DNA of 64,000 nucleotides from Kitasatospora xanthocidica (GCF_014656195.1 NZ_BNBY01000022.1:83128-147127), one strand, 5' to 3'. Counted from the first letter of the stretch, positions 38,013-46,918 are shown. The notes: a model not told the origin generated them from the sequence alone. Made by a program: numbers and translations.

Positions 38013-39397
38013 GCACCGACTACGTCCCCGCCATGACCTTCCACCCCCAGCCGCAGCCCGGCACCCCCAGCCCGTGGGCCTTCCCCGCCCCCGAGCGGGC
38101 CGCGCTCGGCAACGGCATCACCGTGCTGCACTGCCACCGGCCCGGCCAGCAGCTGGTCGCCGTCGAGGTCCTCCTCGACGCCCCGCTCGCCGCCGAACCC
38201 GAGGGCCTCGACGGCATCGCCGCCATCCTCGCCCGCGCCCTCAGCGAGGGCACCGACACCCTCAGCGCCGAGGAGTTCGCCGGCGAACTGGAGCGCGCCG
38301 GCGCCACCCTGGACGCCCACGCCGACCACCCGTGCATCCGGGTCTCCCTGGAGGTCCCGGCCTCCCGGCTCCAGCGCGGCCTCTCCCTGCTCGCCGACGC
38401 CCTGCGCGCCCCCGCGCTGCCCGAGGCCGAGATCGAGCGCCTGGTCGCCAACCGCCTGGACGAGATCGTCCACGAGCAGGCCAACCCCGCCCGGCGCGCC
38501 GCCAAGGCCCTCTACGCCGAGCTGTTCGACGCCGCCGACCGGCTCTCCCGGCCCCGCTCCGGCACCGCCGACACCGTCAAGTCGATCGACCGGGCCGCCG
38601 TCAAGGCCTTCTACGAGGCCCACGTGCGCCCCGCGACCAGCACCGTCGTCGTGGTCGGCGACCTCACCGGCGTCGACCTGCCCGCCCTCCTGGAGAGCAC
38701 CCTCGGCACCTGGAAGGGCGCGGCCGCCGAGGCCGCCGCGCACGCCCCGGTCACCGGCGACGACCACGGCCGCGTGGTCATCGTGGACCGCCCCGGCTCC
38801 GTCCAGACCCAGGTGCTCATCGGCCGGATCGGTCCCGACCGCCACGACCCGGTCTGGGCGGCCCAGAGCCTCGGCACCTACTGCCTGGGCGGCACCCTCA
38901 CCTCCCGCCTGGACCGCGTCCTGCGCGAGGAGAAGGGCTACACCTACGGCGTCCGCGCCTTCGCCCAGCCGCTGCGCTCCGCCGCCGACGGCAGCGGGCG
39001 CTCGCTGATCGCCATCAGCGGCTCGGTGGACACCGCCTCCACCGCCCCGGCGCTCGCCGACACCTGGACCATCCTGCGCACCCTCGCCGCCGAGGGCCTG
39101 ACCGACGCCGAGCGCGACGAGGCCGTGCAGTTCCTGGTCGGCGTCGCCCCGCTGAAGTACGAGACCGCGGGCTCGGTGGCCGGCACGCTGGCCGACCAGG
39201 TCGAGCAGCACCTGGCGGACGACTACCAGGCCGAGGTCTACCGGCAGCTCGCCGAACTGCCCACCGCCGCCGCCACCGAGGCGGTCGTCGCGGCCTTCCC
39301 GCCGGACCGCCTGGTCACCGTCCTGGTCGGCGACGCGGCCGTGATCGCCGACGACGTGCGGGCACTCGGCATCGGCGAGGTCACCGTCGTCAGCTGA
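38009..39397 (+). CDS. M16 peptidase-like protein, non-catalytic subunit
   Basis: This second 462-residue M16 protein, equal in length to its neighbour, lacks the HxxEH zinc motif: LDGIAAILARALSEGT stands at the corresponding place. It keeps the substrate-handling part (GGTLTSRLDRVLREEKGYTYGVRAFAQP). In known two-gene M16 systems one subunit carries zinc and the other an R/Y pair that positions the substrate, and RLDRVLREEKGYTYG fits that role. Translation is coupled by ATGA overlap. A strong terminator follows, so the two genes form an operon. Confidence 0.92.
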   Translation: MSTDYVPAMTFHPQPQPGTPSPWAFPAPERAALGNGITVLHCHRPGQQLVAVEVLLDAPLAAEPEGLDGIAAILARALSEGTDTLSAEEFAGELERAGATLDAHADHPCIRVSLEVPASRLQRGLSLLADALRAPALPEAEIERLVANRLDEIVHEQANPARRAAKALYAELFDAADRLSRPRSGTADTVKSIDRAAVKAFYEAHVRPATSTVVVVGDLTGVDLPALLESTLGTWKGAAAEAAAHAPVTGDDHGRVVIVDRPGSVQTQVLIGRIGPDRHDPVWAAQSLGTYCLGGTLTSRLDRVLREEKGYTYGVRAFAQPLRSAADGSGRSLIAISGSVDTASTAPALADTWTILRTLAAEGLTDAERDEAVQFLVGVAPLKYETAGSVAGTLADQVEQHLADDYQAEVYRQLAELPTAAATEAVVAAFPPDRLVTVLVGDAAVIADDVRALGIGEVTVVS

Positions 39398-39415
39398 CGC
39401 CCCTCGCCGTTCACG

Positions 39416-39451
39416 TCCGGCCCGGTGGAGCACCCGCTCCGCCGGGCCGGA
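39416..39451 (+). terminator. Terminator after the M16 operon
   Basis: TCCGGCCCGG (39416-39425) pairs with CCGGGCCGGA (39442-39451), and TGGAG/CTCCG extends the stem inward. Confidence 0.85.
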
Positions 39452-39467
39452 GGCGTTTCTAAATCCC

Positions 39468-39498
39468 TTGCAGGCCGGTGCCGTTCCGTGGATAGATA
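39468..39498 (+). promoter_or_regulatory. Candidate promoter for the leader ORF and rtcB
   Basis: TTGCAG at 39468-39473 and the A/T-rich GATAGATAT around 39491-39499 (ATAGAT at 18-base, TAGATA at 19-base spacing) form a plausible sigma-HrdB promoter. The patch 39,460-39,540 is much less GC-rich than its surroundings. Confidence 0.45.
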
Positions 39499-39548
39499 TC
39501 CCCCGGCACACACGTACGAACTCTGACGAACGAAGGGAGGCGGTCACC

Positions 39549-39617
39549 ATGCGGGTCGAGCGAGCCATACGACGACGCTCCCCAAGGCCGTCCTCCCCCT
39601 GTGCCCAGGGCGCCTGA
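39549..39617 (+). CDS. Possible 22-residue leader peptide upstream of rtcB
   Basis: An ATG at 39549 follows a near-perfect GGGAGG Shine-Dalgarno by about 8 bases and opens a 22-codon frame ending at TGA 39617, 94 bases before rtcB. The peptide is strongly basic with an Arg-Arg-Arg run followed by a Ser/Pro stretch. It could be a regulatory leader peptide whose translation affects rtcB expression. Such short frames also arise by chance; the ribosome site is the main support. Confidence 0.4.
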   Translation: MRVERAIRRRSPRPSSPCAQGA

Positions 39618-39711
39618 GCCCCACCCCGAACTTCCCCGAGCCACGCCGGGATCCTTTCGCGCGGCACCCCACTCTCTCGTGAACCACCCGACCCATGGAG
39701 GTCGTTCGATC

Positions 39712-40905
39712 ATGACGTACACCGAAGTCCCCGGCGTCCGGGTCCCGATCCGGATGTGGACCGACCCGGCGACGGTCGAGGGCCAGGCCCTGCAGCAGCT
39801 GCGCAACATCAGCTCGCTGCCCTGGCTGCACGGCCTCGCCGTGATGCCCGACGTCCACCTGGGCAAGGGCGCGACGGTCGGCTCCGTCATCGCCATGAAG
39901 GACGCGGTCTGCCCGGCGGCGGTCGGCGTCGACATCGGCTGCGGGATGAGCGCGGTGAAGACCTCGCTCACCGCCGACGACCTCCCGGACGACCTGTCCG
40001 GCCTGCGCAGCAAGATCGAGCAGACCATCCCGGTCGGCCGAGGCCTGCACACCGACCCGGTCGACCCGGCGGGGCTGCAGGGCTTCCGGGCCACCGGCTG
40101 GGACGACTTCTGGCGGCGCTTCGACGACATCGCGGAGGACGTCAAGTGGCGCCGCGAGCGGGCGATGCAGCAGATGGGAACGCTCGGATCCGGGAACCAC
40201 TTTTGCGAGGTTTGTGTCGATACATCCGGTTCTGTCTGGCTGATGCTGCACTCCGGTTCCCGGAACATCGGCAAGGAGCTGGCGGAGCACCACATGGGCG
40301 TCGCCCGTTCGCTGCCGCACAACCAGGGCCTGATCGACCGGGATCTGGCGGTCTTCCTCGGGAAGACCTCGGAGATGGGCGCCTACCGCCAGGACCTGTT
40401 CTGGGCGCAGGAGTACGCGAAGTACAACCGCGCGGTCATGATGGCGCTCTTCCAGGACGTCGTCCGGCGCGAGTTCGCCAAGGCCGAGGTGACCTTCGAC
40501 GAGGTCATCAGCTGCCACCACAACTACGTGGCGGAGGAGCGGTATGACGGTGTCGACCTGCTGGTGACCCGCAAGGGCGCGATCCGGGCCGGCTCCGGCG
40601 ACCTCGGGATCATCCCGGGTTCGATGGGGACGGGGTCCTACATCGTCCGCGGCCTGGGCAACGAGGCGGCGTTCAACTCCGCCTCGCACGGCGCCGGTCG
40701 CAAGATGAGCCGCAACGCCGCCAAGAAGAAGTTCACCACGCGGGACCTGGCCGAGCAGACCGCGGGCGTGGAGTGCCGCAAGGACAGCGGCGTGGTGGAC
40801 GAGATCCCGGGCGCTTACAAGAACATCGAGAAGGTCATCGAGCAGCAGAAGGACCTCGTCGAGGTGGTCGCACACCTCAAGCAGGTCGTCTGCGTCAAGG
40901 GCTGA
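39712..40905 (+). CDS. rtcB: RNA-splicing ligase RtcB
   Basis: The 397-residue enzyme joins RNA 2',3'-cyclic phosphate or 3'-phosphate ends to 5'-OH ends with GTP and Mn2+. Metal and active-site motifs are all visible: MPDVHLGKG (45-53), GVDIGCGMS (72-80, Cys77), GSGNHF, LHSGSRNIG, SCHHNY, GIIPGSMGTGSYIV and SASHGAGRKMSR, whose His is the predicted guanylated residue. GGAGG lies 11 bases before the ATG. No RNA-repair partner (RtcA, archease) is adjacent. A 17-bp hairpin follows. Confidence 0.95.
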   Translation: MTYTEVPGVRVPIRMWTDPATVEGQALQQLRNISSLPWLHGLAVMPDVHLGKGATVGSVIAMKDAVCPAAVGVDIGCGMSAVKTSLTADDLPDDLSGLRSKIEQTIPVGRGLHTDPVDPAGLQGFRATGWDDFWRRFDDIAEDVKWRRERAMQQMGTLGSGNHFCEVCVDTSGSVWLMLHSGSRNIGKELAEHHMGVARSLPHNQGLIDRDLAVFLGKTSEMGAYRQDLFWAQEYAKYNRAVMMALFQDVVRREFAKAEVTFDEVISCHHNYVAEERYDGVDLLVTRKGAIRAGSGDLGIIPGSMGTGSYIVRGLGNEAAFNSASHGAGRKMSRNAAKKKFTTRDLAEQTAGVECRKDSGVVDEIPGAYKNIEKVIEQQKDLVEVVAHLKQVVCVKG

Positions 40906-40913
40906 CCACAGCG

Positions 40914-40950
40914 GATCGGGGTGCCACCGGAATCCGGTGGCACCCCGATC
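40914..40950. terminator. Bidirectional terminator between rtcB and ptsH
   Basis: A perfect 17-bp stem (40914-40930 with 40934-40950) closes on AAT. It lies between two convergent genes and can stop transcription from both. Confidence 0.93.
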
Positions 40951-40966
40951 GGGCGTTCGCGAGGCC

Positions 40967-41245
40967 TCAGGCGGCGGGGAGCTCGTCGAGGCCTTCCTGG
41001 ACGAGCTTGGCGAGGCGGTCGAGCGCGGCGTCGGCGTTCTCGGCGTCGGAGGCGAGGATGACCTCGTCGCCGCCCTGGGCGCCCAGGCCGAGGAGGCCGA
41101 GCATGGAGGCGGCGTTGACCGGGTTGCCGCCGGGCTTGGCGATGGTGATCGGCACGCCGGTGGCCGTGACGGCCCGGACGAAGACGGAGGCGGGACGGGC
41201 GTGCAGGCCCTCGGCCCAACCGATGGTGACGCGGCGCTCGGCCAT
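40967..41245 (-). CDS. ptsH: Phosphocarrier protein HPr
   Basis: This 92-residue cytoplasmic protein relays phosphate from enzyme I to sugar-specific PTS permeases. His15 in GLHARPAS is the phosphorylation site. Ser47 in NAASMLGLLGLGA is at the regulatory serine position of Gram-positive HPr, though the IMGVMSL-type surrounding is changed. The ATG at 41245 fits the family length. A DasR-type operator lies 62 bases upstream, which agrees with known control of ptsH by the N-acetylglucosamine regulator DasR in Streptomyces. Confidence 0.93.
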   Translation of the reverse strand: MAERRVTIGWAEGLHARPASVFVRAVTATGVPITIAKPGGNPVNAASMLGLLGLGAQGGDEVILASDAENADAALDRLAKLVQEGLDELPAA

Positions 41246-41306
41246 GAGACGTGCCTTTCCGGTGAAGCTGGTCACGGCCGTGCTCGGGGGAGCGGGGGAA
41301 CGGCCA

Positions 41307-41322
41307 TGTTGTCTAGACCAGT
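41307..41322 (-). promoter_or_regulatory. DasR-responsive element (dre) upstream of ptsH
   Basis: TGTTGTCTAGACCAGT matches 13 of 16 positions of the dre consensus ACTGGTCTAGACCAGT, including the palindromic TCTAGA core. It lies 62-77 bases before the ptsH start. DasR is a GntR-family repressor released by glucosamine-6-phosphate and is known to control PTS genes in Streptomyces. Confidence 0.8.
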
Positions 41323-41471
41323 GTTGCATGCAGGTGACCCCTGCGAGCCGCCGTGTTCAGGAGTTGTGATTGTTTCTTTTCGGGGCATAAACCCCCGCGG
41401 CGGATCCCGTCCACCCTGCCGTGGGCACTGGTCCGGCGCCATTCGGCTCGCCGCCGGATAACCTGACGAAT

Positions 41472-44288
41472 GTGGACGACTCCGCGGTGGCGAACCCCGA
41501 GCAGCAACCGGACTATCCGCAGCACTGGGAGGCCGACATCCTCCTGCGGGACGGCGGTACGGCGCGGATCCGGCCGATCACGCCCGCCGACGCCGGGCGC
41601 CTCGTGGAGTTCTACGAGCAGGTCTCGGACCAGTCCAAGTACTTCCGCTTCTTCGCCCCTTATCCGCGGCTCTCCGCCAAGGACGTCCGCCGCTTCACCC
41701 ACCACGACTTCGTGAACCGGGTGGGCCTCGCGGTGGTCGTCCGCGACCACTTCATCGCCACCGTCCGCTACGACCGGATCGACGCCGAGGGCCGCCCGTC
41801 CGCCACCGGGACCGACGCCGAGGTGGCCTTCCTGGTGCAGGACGCCCACCAGGGCCGGGGCGTGGCCTCCGCGCTGCTGGAGCACATCGCCGCCGTCGCC
41901 CAGGAGCGCGGCATCCGCCGCTTCCAGGCCGAGGTGCTGCCGGAGAACCGGAAGATGGTGAAGGTCTTCACCGACGCCGGCTACACCCAGCACCGCAGTT
42001 TCGCCGACGGCGTGGTGCACCTGGAGTTCGACCTCGAACAGACCGACCGCTCGCTCGCCGTGATGCGGGCGCGCGAGCACCGTGCCGAGGCGCGCTCGGT
42101 GCAGCGGCTGCTGACCCCGCGCTCGGTGGCGGTGATCGGGGCCTCCCGCACCCCGCAGACGGTGGGCCGGGCGATCCTGCGCGACCTGCTGGGCACCGCC
42201 CCGGACGGGTTTCCCGTCCACGCGGTGAACCGCAACGCCCCGCCCGGCACCGAGCTGGACGGCGTCCCGGTGCACCGGTCGATTCTGGACATTCCCGGGC
42301 CGGTGGACCTCGCGGTGGTCGCCGTCCCCGAGGGCGCCGTCCCGGCGGCCGTCGCCGAGTGCGGCGCGCACGGCGTGCAGGGCCTGGTGGTGGTCACCGC
42401 CGGTTACGCGGAGACCGGTCCGGAGGGCCGGGACCGGCAGCGGGCGCTGGTCCGCCAGGCCCGCGCGGCCGGGATGCGGGTGGTCGGCCCGAACGCCTTC
42501 GGCCTGATCAACACCGACCCGGCGTACCCGCTGAACGCCTCCCTCGCGCCGCGCCTGCCCGGCCGCGGCGGCTTCGGCATCTTCTGCCAGTCCGGCGCGA
42601 TCGGGGTGGCCCTGCTGGAGGCCGCCCACAAGCGCGGCCTCGGCGTCTCCTCCTTCGCCTCGGTGGGCAACCGCGCCGACGTCTCCGGCAACGACTTCCT
42701 GCAGTACTGGGCCGAGGACGAGGCCACCCAGGTGGTGCTGCTGTACCTGGAGTCCTTCGGCAACCCGCGCAAGTTCACCCGGATCGCCCGCCGGCTGGCC
42801 GCCGTCAAGCCGGTCGTGGTGGTCAAGGGCGCCCGGCACACCGGCAGCCTGCCGCCCGGCCACGCCGTCCCGGCCACCGCCACCGCCCTGCGCGACGCGA
42901 CCGTCGACGCACTGTTCGAACAGGCGGGCGTCCTCCGGGTCTCGACCATCACCGAGCTGTACGACACCGGAGAGCTGCTGGCCCTGCAGCCGCTGCCGAA
43001 GGGGGACCGGGTGGCCGTGGTCGGCAACTCGGACTCGCTCGGCCTGCTCACCTACGACGCCCTGCTGAGCGCGGGCCTGCGCCCGCGCACACCGGTCGAC
43101 CTGACGACCGCCGCGACCGGCGAGAACTTCCGGATCGCGCTGGACGTAGCCCTCGCCGACCCGGCCGTGGACGCGGTGATCGCCGTCGCCATCCCGCCGA
43201 TCGGCACCTCCGCGCACGCCTTCATGGGCGGCCGGCTGACCGGCGAGGACGACCCCGCGATGGGCACCGACGACCCGGAGATCGCCGTCGCCCTGCTCGA
43301 AGCCGGTGAGCGCGCCCGGGAGCTGGGCAAGCCGCTGGTGCTCGCCCACCTGGCGCTGACCGACCTGCCGGCCCGGCTGCGCCCCGGCGGCATCCCCGCG
43401 TACCCGGCGCCCGAGCGGGCCGTGAACGCCCTCGGCCACGCCGTCCACTACGCGCAGTGGCGCCGCCGGACGGCCGAGGCGGAGGAGACGGCGCGCGTCC
43501 CCGAGCTGGACCGGATCGACGAGCCCGGCGCCCGCACCCTGGTGGCGGCGGCGCTGAGCACCCGGACGGCGGTCGCGGCGCGCACCCAGCCGGGCGGCGC
43601 CCGGATCACCCTGCCGGACGCCGGGACCCGTGAGCTGCTGGCCCGCTACGGCATCGACGTCTCGCCGACGCTCCCGGCGCCGGACGAGGAGACGGCGGTC
43701 GCGGCGGCGGCCTCGCTCGGCTACCCGGTGGCGTTGAAGGCGACCGCCCCGCACCTGCGCCACCGCCCCGACCTGGGCAGTGTCCGGCTGGACCTGACCG
43801 GGGAGCCGGGCCTGCGCCGGGCCCACCGCGAGCTGGACGCGCTGCTCGGCGGCGCCGCGCAGGCCGAGCTGGTGGTGCAGCGGCTGGCGCCGCGCGGGGT
43901 GGACACCGTGATCGGTGCCACGGTCGACCCGGCGGTCGGCGCGATCCTCTCCTTCGGGCTGGCCGGCGCGCCGGCCGAACTGTTGGGCGACACGGCGCAC
44001 CGGCTGGTTCCGGCCACCGACCAGGACGTCGCCGGGCTGATCCGGGAGGTACGGGCGGCGCCGCTGCTGTTCGGCTGGCGCGGCGCGGAGGCGGTGGACA
44101 CCGGCGCCCTGGAGGAACTGCTGCTCAGGGTGTCGCAGCTGGTGGACGACGTCCCGGAGATCGCGTCGGTGGATCTCGAACCCGTGGTCGTGGCCCCGCA
44201 CGGGCTGGCGATCCTGGGGGCGCGGGTGCGGGTCGCACCCCTGCCGGTCCGCAGCGATCTGGGCCCGCGCGCGATGAGCACGCTGTAA
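41472..44288 (+). CDS. GNAT acetyltransferase fused to acyl-CoA-synthetase-like domain (Pat-like)
   Basis: The 938-residue protein has an N-terminal GNAT domain (about 25-190, acetyl-CoA loop QDAHQGRGVASALLEHI). An NDP-forming acyl-CoA synthetase-like region follows: CoA-binding (TPRSVAVIGAS), ligase-CoA (FGIFCQSGAIGVALLE) and a C-terminal ATP-grasp (LARYGIDVSPTLPAPDEETAVAAAASLGYPVALKA). Relatives acetylate lysines of acetyl-CoA synthetase and other proteins. The loop expected to hold the catalytic His of true synthetases reads HAVPATATALRDAT, aligning Pro with the His, so the second part is probably only a ligand sensor. The start is uncertain: GTG 41472 is preferred, GTG 41421 is possible. 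It is divergent from ptsH. Confidence 0.88.
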   Translation: MDDSAVANPEQQPDYPQHWEADILLRDGGTARIRPITPADAGRLVEFYEQVSDQSKYFRFFAPYPRLSAKDVRRFTHHDFVNRVGLAVVVRDHFIATVRYDRIDAEGRPSATGTDAEVAFLVQDAHQGRGVASALLEHIAAVAQERGIRRFQAEVLPENRKMVKVFTDAGYTQHRSFADGVVHLEFDLEQTDRSLAVMRAREHRAEARSVQRLLTPRSVAVIGASRTPQTVGRAILRDLLGTAPDGFPVHAVNRNAPPGTELDGVPVHRSILDIPGPVDLAVVAVPEGAVPAAVAECGAHGVQGLVVVTAGYAETGPEGRDRQRALVRQARAAGMRVVGPNAFGLINTDPAYPLNASLAPRLPGRGGFGIFCQSGAIGVALLEAAHKRGLGVSSFASVGNRADVSGNDFLQYWAEDEATQVVLLYLESFGNPRKFTRIARRLAAVKPVVVVKGARHTGSLPPGHAVPATATALRDATVDALFEQAGVLRVSTITELYDTGELLALQPLPKGDRVAVVGNSDSLGLLTYDALLSAGLRPRTPVDLTTAATGENFRIALDVALADPAVDAVIAVAIPPIGTSAHAFMGGRLTGEDDPAMGTDDPEIAVALLEAGERARELGKPLVLAHLALTDLPARLRPGGIPAYPAPERAVNALGHAVHYAQWRRRTAEAEETARVPELDRIDEPGARTLVAAALSTRTAVAARTQPGGARITLPDAGTRELLARYGIDVSPTLPAPDEETAVAAAASLGYPVALKATAPHLRHRPDLGSVRLDLTGEPGLRRAHRELDALLGGAAQAELVVQRLAPRGVDTVIGATVDPAVGAILSFGLAGAPAELLGDTAHRLVPATDQDVAGLIREVRAAPLLFGWRGAEAVDTGALEELLLRVSQLVDDVPEIASVDLEPVVVAPHGLAILGARVRVAPLPVRSDLGPRAMSTL

Positions 44289-44379
44289 CCTTCCTTGGTT
44301 GCGCCCTGCCCGGGCGCTGTTGTCCGAAGCTCGGCGCCGTGCCGCCCGCTTCGTCGGCGGACCATGCCAGGATGGAGAT

Positions 44380-44979
44380 ATGGCGAAGACCGGTACCACC
44401 AGCACTCAGGACCTGCGCTCGGCTATCGAGCGCAGCGGTTACTACCCGGCCCTGGTGTCCGAGGCGGTGGAGGCCGCGGTGGGCCCGGAGCCGATCAGCT
44501 CCTACCTGGTGCACCAGGAGACGACCTTCGACGCCAACGAGGTCCGCCGGCACGTGACCGTGCTGGTGCTGACCCCGACCCGGTTCGTGGTGAGCCACAC
44601 CGACGAGCAGTCGGGGGCCGAGGGCAGCCCCTCGGTGCCGTTCGCGACGACGTCGACGGAGAGCGTCCGGCTGGACCGGATCGGCTCGGTCGTGCTGAGC
44701 CGGATGGTGGCGAACCCGGAGACGTACACGCCGGGGACGCTGCCGCGCGAGGTCGTGCTGACGATCGGCTGGGGCGCGGTGCAGCGTCTGGACCTGGAGC
44801 CGGCCGGCTGCTCGGACCCGAACTGCGAGGCCGACCACGGCTACACCGGCTCGGCGACGGCCGACGACCTCTCGCTGCGGGTGAGCGAGGCCGGTGACGG
44901 CCCGGAGACGGTGTCCCAGGCACTGCTGTTCGCCCGGGCGCTGTCCGACGCGACGATCGACAACGGCCCGCGGGCCTGA
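44380..44979 (+). CDS. DUF5998 family protein
   Basis: The 199-residue cytoplasmic protein matches a conserved actinobacterial family of unknown function (DUF5998). Typical segments are DLRSAIERSGYYPALVSEAVE, SYLVHQETTFDANEVRRHVTVLVLTPTRFVVSHTDE, LTIGWGAVQRLDLEPAGCSDPNCEADHGYTG and a final acidic helix. It has a CxxxxC that might bind metal. A GGAG stands close before the ATG at 44380. The phosphodiesterase-like gene follows in the same direction after 32 bases, suggesting an operon. Confidence 0.85.
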   Translation: MAKTGTTSTQDLRSAIERSGYYPALVSEAVEAAVGPEPISSYLVHQETTFDANEVRRHVTVLVLTPTRFVVSHTDEQSGAEGSPSVPFATTSTESVRLDRIGSVVLSRMVANPETYTPGTLPREVVLTIGWGAVQRLDLEPAGCSDPNCEADHGYTGSATADDLSLRVSEAGDGPETVSQALLFARALSDATIDNGPRA

Positions 44980-45011
44980 TCGCCGCCTCCGAACGCTACG
45001 AATCCGGTTCC

Positions 45012-46199
45012 ATGTCCTTCGTTTCTGCCGACGGCTACGACGCCTTCGAGATCCTTGACCCGGCCGCGGCCCCCGCGCCCCCCTACGGCAGCGGTTCGCT
45101 GAGCGACCTGCTGCCCTCGGTGGCGGCGGGGCTCGGCGTCCCCGGGTTCACCGCGACGCTGCCGATCGCCCCGGCGGACCGGGTGGTGGTGTTCCTGGTC
45201 GACGGCCTGGGCTGGGAGCTGCTGCTGCGCCACCCCGAGTACGCGCCGTTCCTGTCCTCGCTGGCCGCGAGCTCGCTGGGCGGTACCGGCCGTCCGCTGA
45301 CCGCGGGCTTCCCGTCCACCACGGCGACCTCGCTGGCCTCGGTCGGCACCGGGACGCCGCCGGGCCTGCACGGCCTGGCGGGGTACACGGTGGCGGTGCC
45401 GGGCGCCGGCTACCTGATGAACCAGCTGCGCTGGCAGCCGCCGACCGAGCCGCACGCCTGGCAGCCGTACCCGACGGTGTTCGAGCAGACGCACCGGGCG
45501 GGGGTGGCGACCGCGCAGGTCTCCTCCCCGCTGTTCGCCCAGACCCCGCTGACCAGGGTGGCGCTGTCCGGCGGCACCTTCCTCGGCCGGACCACGGGCG
45601 AGGAGCGGATGGACCTGGCGGCCTCCTGGCTGGCCGAGCACGACCGGGCGCTGGTGTACACCTACGTCAGCGAGCTGGACGGGGCGGGCCACCGGTTCGG
45701 GGTGGACTCGGACGAGTGGCGGATGACGCTGGACGCGGTGGACCGGCTGGCCCGCCGGTTGGCCGAGCAGCTGCCGCCGCGCTCGGCGATGTACGTGACG
45801 GCCGACCACGGCATGATCGACATCGCGCCGGAGGACCGGATCGACTTCGACGAGGACTGGGAGCTGGGCGCCGGTGTGGCCCTGCTCGGCGGCGAGGGGC
45901 GGGCCCGGCACGTGTACGCGGTGCCGGGGGCCGCGGCCGACGTGCACACGGTCTGGAGCGAGGTGCTGGGCGACCGGATGTGGGTCGCGACCAGGGACCA
46001 GGCGATCGAGGCGGGCTGGTTCGGCCCGGTCGTGGACGAGCGGGTGTACGCCCGGATCGGCGACGTGGTCGCCGCGGCGCGCGACGACATCGCGATCGTC
46101 GCCTCCCGCAACGAGCCCGGCGAATCCGCGATGATCGGCCTGCACGGTTCGATGACCCCGGTCGAGCAGTTCGTGCCGTTGCTGGAAGTCCGCGGCTGA
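45012..46199 (+). CDS. Alkaline phosphatase superfamily nucleotide pyrophosphatase/phosphodiesterase
   Basis: The 395-residue protein is of the type-I phosphodiesterase/nucleotide pyrophosphatase group. Metal-binding and nucleophile motifs are VVVFLVDGLGW (first Asp), the nucleophile Thr in GFPSTTATSL, YVSELDGAGHRFG (Asp and His), VTADHGMID (Asp-His) and the late GLHGSM (His). No signal peptide is seen, so it probably works in the cytoplasm. Co-directional with DUF5998 upstream and tdk downstream. The substrate is unknown. Confidence 0.9.
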   Translation: MSFVSADGYDAFEILDPAAAPAPPYGSGSLSDLLPSVAAGLGVPGFTATLPIAPADRVVVFLVDGLGWELLLRHPEYAPFLSSLAASSLGGTGRPLTAGFPSTTATSLASVGTGTPPGLHGLAGYTVAVPGAGYLMNQLRWQPPTEPHAWQPYPTVFEQTHRAGVATAQVSSPLFAQTPLTRVALSGGTFLGRTTGEERMDLAASWLAEHDRALVYTYVSELDGAGHRFGVDSDEWRMTLDAVDRLARRLAEQLPPRSAMYVTADHGMIDIAPEDRIDFDEDWELGAGVALLGGEGRARHVYAVPGAAADVHTVWSEVLGDRMWVATRDQAIEAGWFGPVVDERVYARIGDVVAAARDDIAIVASRNEPGESAMIGLHGSMTPVEQFVPLLEVRG

Positions 46200-46260
46200 G
46201 CCGCGTCCTTGACCCCTCTGTGCCCGAACTCCCCTGATCTGAAAGGCCCTTGCTCCACCC

Positions 46261-46917
46261 ATGGCTGAACTGGTGTTCTTCTCGGGCACGATGGACTGCG
46301 GCAAGTCGACGCTGGCGCTGCAGATGGACCACAACCACGCCGCGCGCGGCCGGCGGGGCGTCATCCTCACCCGCAACGACCGGGCGGGCGCCGCGACGAT
46401 CTCCAGCCGGCTGGGCCTGCGGGCCGAGGCGGTCGAGGTGACGGACGACTTCGACTTCCACGCCCATGTGGTGCAGCGGCTCTCGGCGGGCGGCCGGGTG
46501 GACTACCTGATCTGCGACGAGGCCCAGTTCTTCGCCGCGGAGCAGGTCGACCAGCTGGCCCGGGTGGTGGACGAGCTGGGCATCGACGTCTACACCTTCG
46601 GCATCACCACCGACTTCCGCACCCGGCTGTTCCCCGGCTCGCAGCGGCTGATCGAGCTGGCCGACCGGGTGGAGGTGCTGCAGGTCGAGGCGCTGTGCTG
46701 GTGCGGGGCGCGGGCGACCCACAATGCCCGTACGGTCGGCGGGGTGATGGTGGTCGAGGGCGCCCAGGTGGTGATCGGCGACATATCGGTGAGCGAGGAC
46801 GAGATCGGCTACGAGGTGCTCTGCCGCCGCCACCACCGCCGCCGGCTGACCGCGGCGACGGCCCGCGCCTCGGTGCTCTCCCCGGACGTGCTGCCCTTCG
46901 AGGAGCAGCAGGTCTGA
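46261..46917 (+). CDS. tdk: Thymidine kinase (type II)
   Basis: The 218-residue enzyme phosphorylates thymidine with ATP for salvage. The P-loop is GTMDCGKST (9-17), the DE motif is YLICDEAQFF, and the lasso region follows. Zinc cysteines are C-W-C in ALCWCGARATHNAR plus a late Cys in EVLCRRHH. Length and motifs are normal for the family. It follows the phosphodiesterase gene by 61 bases and is followed by a strong hairpin. Confidence 0.95.
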   Translation: MAELVFFSGTMDCGKSTLALQMDHNHAARGRRGVILTRNDRAGAATISSRLGLRAEAVEVTDDFDFHAHVVQRLSAGGRVDYLICDEAQFFAAEQVDQLARVVDELGIDVYTFGITTDFRTRLFPGSQRLIELADRVEVLQVEALCWCGARATHNARTVGGVMVVEGAQVVIGDISVSEDEIGYEVLCRRHHRRRLTAATARASVLSPDVLPFEEQQV

Positions 46918-46918
46918 G

